Source: a virus | Direction: 5' to 3' (one strand) | DNA: 22,396 bases | IMG/VR virus record: IMGVR_UViG_3300009705_000141 | Span: 1-22,396 of that record | In this document: piece after piece, positions 16,601 to 20,824 of the stretch | How the letters are laid out: every line of letters starts with the position of its first letter | Numbering within the stretch: position 1 is the first letter of the stretch | The notes under the pieces: generated by a model | Database searches by the model: none | What the model was told of the DNA's origin: nothing | What the model saw: only the letters and a program-made list of their open reading frames with translations | Made by a program: the position numbers and the translations under genes

Positions 16601-16723
16601 GCCGCGGCGCGCGCGGCCGACGACTACTGGTCCAATCTCTGGAGCGTTTCTTGGTATAAAGGAGTTATCAATTTCATTAATGAAAACTCCTGGAGATACA
16701 AATTTAAAATTCTTTACCGACAT
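13643..16723 (-). CDS. 18: Tail sheath protein, enlarged
   Basis: The 1026-aa product is a contractile sheath subunit. The N-terminus has the family opening VSPGVFINEIDNSFIPR (9-25) and EIGPVVVGRARRGLAMTPVKV (29-49). The C-terminal third carries the conserved sheath domain: WVQTRDEGTGKLLWIPPT, FAPAGFNRGGL (about 855-865), GIVVFGQKTLQ, RLVIYLKKQI, and the final strand ARAIEFIAIDFVI near 1008-1020, which links neighbouring subunits. T4 gp18 has 659 aa; the excess lies in residues of about 110-650, which read as Gly/Ser/Thr/Ala-rich beta domains, presumably displayed on the sheath surface. The ATG has AGGAAGG at suitable spacing. The gene follows a 119-base gap that contains inverted repeats and the ACTATTTAC motif, suggesting its own transcription start. 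Confidence 0.93.
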   Translation of the reverse strand: MSVKNFKFVSPGVFINEIDNSFIPRNAPEIGPVVVGRARRGLAMTPVKVESYSKFVEMFGDTVPGGGNSDIYREGNYTSPMYGGYAAKAFLRSNVAPVTYVRLLGQQTDAGRTAGGAAAAGWATTNAGPTAAIGTTGGAWGLWVFPQSGSTVGADAIISGAAATASLAAIIYTQTGVPVLSGNLYGTGTVGATDSDGKAGTHGVQGINTMIEAGSDGLFALIYTASSVNKKIKFDLNDSSENYIRKKLNTNPQLKTAGDFYPPASEVNYFLGETFDQDLLDRGLSTNKKVVGMITALGYNNLAADKKSTGLDTENTPAQMKKVASTEGRTSWIIGQDLGAADEYYAPGKQKLFRLVGRGHGEWLMDNVKISISNVRQSNSSVSDYGTFSVILRDMNDSDNDVVVLERYDECTLNPASPNFVARKIGDKYVKWDSKEKRLRTYGEYDNNSKFVYIQMNADVEAGAIDAVTLPFGYFGPPKLLDVSGATSRKMVAGGHGISVSVNSVSGTYVSFLGSGSLAGGTTGAGYNSPGFSIPNSASWCPSDWGFASPEHGLMAGSGTIDTLALKMEFPKARLRYSASAGGLTDPRNAYFGMQTSRGTNSTISTPGIGEMHRMWSKNWPDDPTATATAAQIGDRGYNGWGYVFSLDDIISGSTGVFYYASGSRTREESYTTGSWKAILDAGYNKFTVPLWGAFDGWDITKPDPSYNKGMTPGTSTELNDYIFHTWARAMDTVADPEAVDMNMLVAPGLTNNQLTEKAMDICAARGDAMALIDLADVYLPTHEIYKADKADRLASTPNQAATSLRDHKIDTSYGATFYPWVQTRDEGTGKLLWIPPTVAMMGVLASSQKKSQLWFAPAGFNRGGLTEGAAGLPILNVTQRLTSKERDILYEARINPIASFPSTGIVVFGQKTLQERQSALDRINVRRLVIYLKKQISIISSKILFEQNVQATWDRFRSLVEPFLANVKVTFGITDYKLILDETTTTPDLIDQNIMYAKIMVKPARAIEFIAIDFVIASTGASFDD

Positions 16724-16760
16724 CTTTTGGTCCCTTCCTCTCTTTTAAAGTAATTTGAGT

Positions 16761-16811
16761 ATGATTGTCAATCATCTGTAAATAGTATTTTCAACTTCAA
16801 AAGTCTTGAAG
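16761..16811. repeat. Two inverted repeats flanking the ACTATTTAC motif
   Basis: In the 119-base gap before the sheath gene, a perfect 7+7 palindrome (ATGATTG, one base, CAATCAT, 16761-16775) and a perfect 6+6 hairpin (CTTCAA, five bases, TTGAAG, 16795-16811) lie on either side of the motif at 16778-16786. A third, weaker one (TAAAAT, two bases, ATTTTA) lies at 16820-16833. None has a proper T run, so they do not look like terminators. They may be operator or transcript-structure elements. Confidence 0.5.
16778..16786 (-). promoter_or_regulatory. ACTATTTAC motif upstream of the sheath gene
   Basis: The coding strand reads ACTATTTAC, 54 bases before the sheath ATG. It is identical to the copy before the 123-aa gene and one base off the copy before the gp13-like gene. 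It could be the -10 part of a late promoter or another recognition site. Function is inferred from repetition in gaps only. Confidence 0.4.
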
Positions 16812-16842
16812 AGAATCAATAAAATGTATTTTACTTCCTGAA

Positions 16843-17718
16843 CTACTTCTCAAAAAAGCCTTCGTTGCCGGGAACAGGTGAAACTTCACGCGGAAATGTA
16901 ACCTCAACTGTGTTTTCGTCGACACGCACAATAGGTCTATCGTCGTTCACACCTTCGCCGATTAGATACCCCAAGACTCTGATTCCTATCTCTGTTGTAT
17001 ACATACGCATCTCTTCTTGTAGATCATCGACGTTGTTCGTCTGTGCAAAGTCTTGATTGATAAAAGCTTCGTATAAGTGTCCGTTTCTTTTTAAAGTAAA
17101 AGCATTGATTTGTCCTGTTCTCGCGATAAAAGGGGCTACCAAGCTGTTCATCTGTTCCTGATACTCAGATTTTAAAATAATCTTGTATTCTAAATTTATG
17201 TACACGGGGATTGGAATGGATAAGGATTGGATTACTACCTTTTTATTCACGCGAGGGTAATAAGCCTGGCCCGGCTCACCCACTATTTTCTTCATGCTCG
17301 CGGCAACGGCAAAGTTTCTCGTCTTATCTTGCACGATTTTCTTTGCAATAACGATACGGCCGGTTCTTCCATCTTTATTACTAGAATAAAGGTTTGCCTG
17401 GAAGGAACCTTTACGAGTCGGATCTTTGGCAATAGAAGTGCGCGTGATGCTAACGATTGGAAGTTTAAGTGCACCGCCATTATCCCGAAGAGACTTTTCG
17501 TGCTTAATCTGATATGATCTCTCAGGGGCTTGCCACAACACAGGAACTTTCGTAAATCCTTCATTTGTGCGAGCGGATAGATCAAGGTCATGTTTTAACC
17601 ATGACGTAATCGCATAATCAATGCTTTCGATACTAGATCCAAGCATTCCTATATCTTCAAGTGTACCTTCTTTAAAATCAGGAGGCAACATTGCAAAATC
17701 AAAATTTTCAGGAAGCAT
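16843..17718 (-). CDS. 15: Tail sheath stabiliser / tail completion protein, gp15-like
   Basis: This protein caps the sheath and tube end and mediates head joining in T4-like phages. Visible family features after the start are an acidic N-terminus, NEGFTKVPVLWQAPERSYQ, LKLPIVSITRTSIAKDPTRKG, and two strand pairs (VIQSLSIPIPVYINLEYKIIL; RMYTTEIGIRVLGYL). I chose the ATG at 17718 (291 aa), which has AAAGGGG nine bases upstream and overlaps the previous stop by only 11 bases. A further in-frame ATG at 17784 would give 313 aa but lacks that ribosome binding site and would overlap by 77 bases. T4 gp15 has 272 aa, so 291 fits. Its stop is followed by the longest gap of the tail region. Confidence 0.82.
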   Translation of the reverse strand: MLPENFDFAMLPPDFKEGTLEDIGMLGSSIESIDYAITSWLKHDLDLSARTNEGFTKVPVLWQAPERSYQIKHEKSLRDNGGALKLPIVSITRTSIAKDPTRKGSFQANLYSSNKDGRTGRIVIAKKIVQDKTRNFAVAASMKKIVGEPGQAYYPRVNKKVVIQSLSIPIPVYINLEYKIILKSEYQEQMNSLVAPFIARTGQINAFTLKRNGHLYEAFINQDFAQTNNVDDLQEEMRMYTTEIGIRVLGYLIGEGVNDDRPIVRVDENTVEVTFPREVSPVPGNEGFFEK

Positions 17719-18196
17719 CGAATAACCCCTTTCTTGCTCTTCTGCATCTTGCAGAAATTTCAAAACCATGCTCAACTTGACCAAATAGTTTTGTGTCTTC
17801 GCTTAACTTAACTATCTCGTAATAATAATCTCCGTACAAAACAAAGTCACCTTCTCGAACATACATGTCTTGATCTTGTTCTAAGCGGCGTTTATGGAAA
17901 TGTACGTTAATCTCCCAAGTCTTGTCGATGCCGGCATCTGCCAAATAATCGGTGGAGAATTCGGTGAATTCGACCAAAGCATAAACACGGACGGGTGGGA
18001 GATAAGTTTTTTCTATAGCTTCCCCATACATATCGTGAAAGTCGGTCCTTTCAATGTCAATCGGGTAATAAAGGATCTGCTGTCCAATGACCTTCTCTAT
18101 AAGCTCGTCATTGACTTGTTTAACCAGATCACGCTCTTTCTTGCCAAAGAAAAGCGGTGGTGGCGGGTTCTTAGGTCTGTTCCATTCGTTCGCCAT
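17708..18196 (-). CDS. Neck protein, gp14-like
   Basis: The 162-aa product fits the gp14 neck family, which with gp13 forms the collar that joins the filled head to the tail. A basic, proline-rich start (RPKNPPPPLF) is followed by a helix (ERDLVKQVNDELIEKVIGQ, 21-39), then ILYYPIDIERTDFHDMYGEAIEK, a pattern common in this family. Beta strands around VRVYALVEFTEF, TWEINVHFHKRRL and DFVLYGDYYYEIVKL complete the domain. T4 gp14 has 256 aa, so this is a shorter version. The start lies 5 bases after the gp13-like stop and its end overlaps the gp15-like start. These three genes thus form a tightly coupled group, which supports the assignment. Confidence 0.72.
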   Translation of the reverse strand: MANEWNRPKNPPPPLFFGKKERDLVKQVNDELIEKVIGQQILYYPIDIERTDFHDMYGEAIEKTYLPPVRVYALVEFTEFSTDYLADAGIDKTWEINVHFHKRRLEQDQDMYVREGDFVLYGDYYYEIVKLSEDTKLFGQVEHGFEISARCRRARKGLFDAS

Positions 18197-18201
18197 TCAC
18201 A

Positions 18202-19473
18202 TTACCCCACGAATATCGGCAGTGGGGAATTCTTAAAGGTTGTGGCCACTGCCTCGGTCTTCTCGCTATCTTGTTTGGCGAGGGCGCCGTACTCCATCTC
18301 TTTCAACATCTCTACTAGCTTGTCTTTAAGCTCAGTCTGTTCATCTTTTGCCTGCGAAAGCAATTCGCTATGGTTTAGCGTTACACTATCCCCAGGAATC
18401 GGCATCGTAGTAAACTTACCTCGAATCTGCCCCAGCATCTCTTTACAAAGCGCAAGACAATACTTTCTAATCCACTGTTTACCCATGGAATTGATATTTT
18501 TATAAGGTAGATTGCTGAATGGCAGTGTATTAACGTTATTAACACCCTCGGTGCCATCTGCCATATTTGAGTTAGAGTCCCATGCATCCGGCATGACATA
18601 GAACCTTAACCACATGCGATCCATGTCGGAAATGTCCCAGTGGCCCGGAGTTGGGTAAAGTCTGAGTTTATTATCGATTAGTTCATAAGAATAATGTGAT
18701 GTGCGAGTGAATAAGGAGTCCTCATACATAATCGCCTGCATCTTGTTCTGCCATGTTGGGATCACCTCAAAAGTAGAGTCATCCGCATACTGTCCGTATG
18801 TCGCCATGTTTCCCACGACGCCCATGCCGCCATAATAACCGTAAAACCTCCACATTGCTCTTGGAGATTTATAAAAGACTTTAGTGACATAAACACGCTT
18901 GCCGTCGACTGCACCGGAGTACGGGACTGGCTTTCCTCGGTCGTCATGGCCCGCTTTGCTAGCACTATTAATGATTGTTTGAATATCATAGTCTTGTTGT
19001 TGAGCTTTTGGTCTAAAAGAAGCCGAATATTCCGGCACAGTACCACCGAAGCCGGCAATTGCCGACAATCCATCGCCAACGCGCTTGGCATAAGTCATTT
19101 GGAACCGAGTGAACCGCAGGGCACTCCCTGACGGACCATCTACTCGTTCGCCTTGATGGTTAAACGTACCAGTGGTATTCCCGAGGGCATCCGAAAGAAT
19201 ATTTTTGCCTTGGTGCAGGTTAACAATATAAGAATACTCTAACACTGCCTCTTCATAGGCAGAATAGACGTTAGATGGCGTTAATTCGATGTCTACGACG
19301 TCCCCACCAAGCTTTTTATAGACATAGGCGACCTGGGTTGAGGCACCACTCAAAAATTCGTTAGAGCCGGTATAAATACCAAATGGTACAGCGGCAGCAA
19401 CCAGGGCGGCACTGCCGGTACTGGTTAGAATAACCGTGCTAGTATTTGATTTCGGATTAAGTTGTGTGGGCAC
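18202..19473 (-). CDS. Head-tail connector / neck protein, gp13-like
   Basis: The 423-aa product holds a connector-like helical motif: TQVAYVYKKLGGDVVDIELTP, then NVYSAYEEAVLEYSYIVN (46-85). This is the arrangement of adaptor proteins that bind the portal ring (a short strand with an L-G-x-x-x-x-x-E-L box, then helices with E-x-A-x-x-x-Y). The rest is beta- and aromatic-rich, with a helical C-terminal part (about 335-405, WIRKYCLALCKEMLGQIRGK and EQTELKDKLVEMLKEM). T4 gp13 has 309 aa, so this version is larger, with a Tyr/Gly/Met-rich middle that may be an added domain. A GTG start at 19473 is chosen because AGGAGGG sits nine bases upstream. It heads the gp13-gp14-gp15-like group. Confidence 0.68.
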   Translation of the reverse strand: MPTQLNPKSNTSTVILTSTGSAALVAAAVPFGIYTGSNEFLSGASTQVAYVYKKLGGDVVDIELTPSNVYSAYEEAVLEYSYIVNLHQGKNILSDALGNTTGTFNHQGERVDGPSGSALRFTRFQMTYAKRVGDGLSAIAGFGGTVPEYSASFRPKAQQQDYDIQTIINSASKAGHDDRGKPVPYSGAVDGKRVYVTKVFYKSPRAMWRFYGYYGGMGVVGNMATYGQYADDSTFEVIPTWQNKMQAIMYEDSLFTRTSHYSYELIDNKLRLYPTPGHWDISDMDRMWLRFYVMPDAWDSNSNMADGTEGVNNVNTLPFSNLPYKNINSMGKQWIRKYCLALCKEMLGQIRGKFTTMPIPGDSVTLNHSELLSQAKDEQTELKDKLVEMLKEMEYGALAKQDSEKTEAVATTFKNSPLPIFVG

Positions 19474-19491
19474 CCAAAGTCCCTCCTAAGA

Positions 19492-19500
19492 ATAAATAGT
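19492..19500 (-). promoter_or_regulatory. ACTATTTAT motif upstream of the gp13-like gene
   Basis: The coding strand reads ACTATTTAT in the 71-base gap, 18 bases before the GTG and just upstream of the AGGAGGG ribosome binding site. It shares eight bases exactly with the copies at 16778 and 19944. If it were a -10 element, the leader would be very short but would keep the ribosome binding site. Confidence 0.38.
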
Positions 19501-19544
19501 AAAGAGGCGTACAAAACTCAAATCAATGCGCAGAAACGTTTATT

Positions 19545-19916
19545 TTATGTAGTTGCGTCAATTGTTTTGGTTTTTGTAGCTTTTCTACGTGGCTTACGGG
19601 TAGTGGCCTTCTTTTTGGTGGTGGTCTTCGTAGTCGGCTTGGGTGCAACGGTTTTTGCTTTCAACTTAGGAGTAGCTATTACTATCTCCTCAATTGGGGC
19701 AGCTATAACCTCTTCGGTCACCACTTCTGGTGGCGCTTCGATTACTGGTGCCATTTCAACTTTTGCAACCGTCTTAGGTGTGGGGGGTGTAGCCTTTATT
19801 GCTGGCTCGGGGGTAGTTGTTTCTGTCGCGGCTAAAATTGCTCGCATTCTTGGGTGATTGCCGTGTTTCACTGCAAACTTTTTAGTTGCGGACAACATTC
19901 TTCTTTTCTTTCCCAT
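19545..19916 (-). CDS. Small Lys/Thr/Pro/Ala-rich, H1-like disordered protein
   Basis: The 123-aa product has a compact basic N-terminus (MGKKRRMLSATKKFAVKHGN, then HPRMRAI). A Pro/Glu/Val-rich middle (34-80) follows, then a Lys/Thr/Pro/Arg-rich end (about 80-120) with repeats of the KPTTKTTTKKKATTRK kind. Such composition resembles histone H1 tails and DNA-condensing proteins and is certainly low-complexity. No enzyme motif exists. The ATG has TAGGAG at good spacing, which confirms the minus frame; the long antisense frame on the plus strand is a by-product of composition. It sits between the 196-aa virion-type gene and the neck genes, so it may be an internal head protein, a DNA-binding factor or an assembly factor. 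Function is unknown. Confidence 0.75.
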   Translation of the reverse strand: MGKKRRMLSATKKFAVKHGNHPRMRAILAATETTTPEPAIKATPPTPKTVAKVEMAPVIEAPPEVVTEEVIAAPIEEIVIATPKLKAKTVAPKPTTKTTTKKKATTRKPRRKATKTKTIDATT

Positions 19917-19943
19917 GGGAACTCCTATGTGTTTAGTTCAGTA

Positions 19944-19952
19944 GTAAATAGT
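19944..19952 (-). promoter_or_regulatory. ACTATTTAC motif upstream of the 123-aa gene
   Basis: The coding strand reads ACTATTTAC, 27 bases before the ATG of the 123-aa gene and downstream of the terminator of the preceding gene. That is where a new transcript would have to begin. It is identical to the copy at 16778-16786. Confidence 0.4.
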
Positions 19953-19967
19953 TGATATCTCGCCTAA

Positions 19968-20011
19968 ACGAAAAAAAAGGAAAATCTCAAAAAATTGGAG
20001 ACGAAAAAAAA
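19968..20011. repeat. Direct repeat of ACGA8 in an A/T-tract-rich gap
   Basis: ACGAAAAAAAA occurs at 19968-19978 and again at 20001-20011, 33 bases apart, with a further A6 tract at 19989-19994 between them. The gap of 177 bases (19917-20093) has no reading frame of note. It holds, in coding direction, a palindrome at the preceding stop, the terminator at 20033-20064, these T tracts and the ACTATTTAC motif. The tracts may bend the DNA upstream of the motif. Confidence 0.4.
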
Positions 20012-20032
20012 TTAGGAGTTCGACCTTTTCAA

Positions 20033-20064
20033 GAAAAACCCCCCAACCTAAAAGGGAAGGGGGG
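20033..20064 (-). terminator. Rho-independent terminator after the 196-aa gene
   Basis: On the minus strand CCCCCC (20059-20064) pairs with GGGGGG (20039-20044) around a 14-base loop that can pair a little further. Five T follow (20034-20038). It starts 29 bases after the stop codon of the 196-aa gene. Confidence 0.8.
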
Positions 20065-20093
20065 AAAATAAAGTTATATTTTAAATTCTAAAT

Positions 20094-20684
20094 TTAGAAT
20101 GTCGTGAGCGCTGTGGAGCCGGCAGAGCCAATCCACTTAAGGTACACAACAATCTTTCCACTAGTTTTTGCAGTGGTTCCGTTGCCGGTGCCCCCGTTGA
20201 TCCAGCAGAGTTGCGTTCCCGCGCCACCATCACCAACGTAATCGGCGGTTCCGGCGGCAAAAGTGGCACCAGTGATGCCACCTAGAGCACCAGCGGTAGC
20301 ACTACCGAGGTCAATACCGGTAAGGATACTAAACGTTGGTACCACAGTGGCGTCAGCCGTCAGTGTTGTGGCTGTAAGTACCAAATCGCTTAAATTTACA
20401 TTGTCGTCACTAAAAACTTCACTGCAAATAATGTGGCAACTCAATATGCGTGCACTGGCTGGCAATGTTGCAATAGTTTTCTGCAGTCCGTCGTCGGTAG
20501 CTGTGGCAGTATAACTACCAAAATCAGTCTCGTACACGGCTTCGTATACGCCATAACCGTCTTGTTCTGGTGCCATTCCCACCTGCTCAACTCCGGTAAG
20601 CTGGCTACCGTTTAGCTTCAATTCTCTCTTTAAATTTTGTATTAGTGCTTGGGTTCTAGCCAAGCCCACTCTTTTACTTCCCAT
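20094..20684 (-). CDS. Probable virion protein next to the capsid gene
   Basis: The 196-aa product has a basic helical N-terminus (MGSKRVGLARTQALIQNLKR) followed by an acidic/aromatic patch (YGVYEAVYETDFGSYTATAT, about 44-63). A Thr/Ala/Gly-rich beta-type C-terminal domain follows, with a strand-rich end (KIVVYLKWIG). That shape, and its place directly behind the major capsid gene with its own strong terminators on both sides, suits a capsid decoration or other abundant virion protein. I recognise it only as the type often seen beside gp23 in marine T4-like phages; no enzyme or fold signature is evident. The ATG has GGAGG nine bases upstream. A perfect palindrome (20085-20100) covers the stop codon. 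Confidence 0.75.
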   Translation of the reverse strand: MGSKRVGLARTQALIQNLKRELKLNGSQLTGVEQVGMAPEQDGYGVYEAVYETDFGSYTATATDDGLQKTIATLPASARILSCHIICSEVFSDDNVNLSDLVLTATTLTADATVVPTFSILTGIDLGSATAGALGGITGATFAAGTADYVGDGGAGTQLCWINGGTGNGTTAKTSGKIVVYLKWIGSAGSTALTTF

Positions 20685-20709
20685 TTTTATAATCCTCCGT
20701 TTGTAATCA

Positions 20710-20742
20710 TATCATAAAAAATACGAGCCTCCGAAGAGGCTC
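20710..20742 (-). terminator. UUCG-tetraloop terminator upstream of the 196-aa gene
   Basis: The minus strand reads GAGCCTC, TTCG, GAGGCTC (20725-20742). This is a perfect seven-base stem with the extra-stable UUCG loop, followed by GTATTTTTT (T run 20716-20721). It ends 25 bases before the 196-aa gene, so it acts as the second of two terminators after the capsid gene, or as an attenuator for the next gene. Confidence 0.85.
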
Positions 20743-20746
20743 ACCT

Positions 20747-20755
20747 ATAAGTAGT
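20747..20755 (-). promoter_or_regulatory. ACTACTTAT, member of the recurring intergenic motif
   Basis: The coding strand reads ACTACTTAT, one or two bases off ACTATTTAT/ACTATTTAC, between the two terminators that follow the capsid gene. As a promoter it would produce a transcript that meets the UUCG hairpin before the 196-aa gene. Weakest member of the set. Confidence 0.25.
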
Positions 20756-20768
20756 TCTACCCAAAATG

Positions 20769-20796
20769 AAAGCCCCCGTTAAAAAACGGAGGCTTT
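20769..20796 (-). terminator. First terminator after the major capsid gene
   Basis: On the minus strand AAAGCCTCCGTT (20785-20796) pairs over twelve bases, with one T-G wobble, with AACGGGGGCTTT (20769-20780) across a TTTT loop. A short T-rich tail follows. It begins 28 bases after the capsid stop codon. Confidence 0.75.
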
Positions 20797-20824
20797 GCAT
20801 TATAATAGGTTACTAAGCTATTGT

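Noticed and set aside
16749-16771. TTGACA at 16766-16771 as a sigma70 promoter for the sheath gene
   Set aside because: The best -10 is a poor TTTAAA and the start site would fall inside the ribosome binding site. The TTGACA is part of the palindrome there.
17719-17784. Longer start for the gp15-like gene (extra 22 residues)
   Set aside because: It would overlap the gp14-like gene by 77 bases, while the ATG at 17718 has a better ribosome binding site and a typical small overlap.
19462-19857. 131-codon plus-strand frame that looks like a hydrophobic membrane protein
   Set aside because: It is the complement of the Lys/Thr/Pro codons of the 123-aa gene, which has a proper ribosome binding site on the minus strand; the hydrophobicity is an antisense artefact.
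20085-20100. Perfect 16-base palindrome ATTCTAAATTTAGAAT at the stop of the 196-aa gene
   Set aside because: It is AT-rich with no loop and no T run, and the real terminator is at 20033-20064; there is not enough to call it a functional site.
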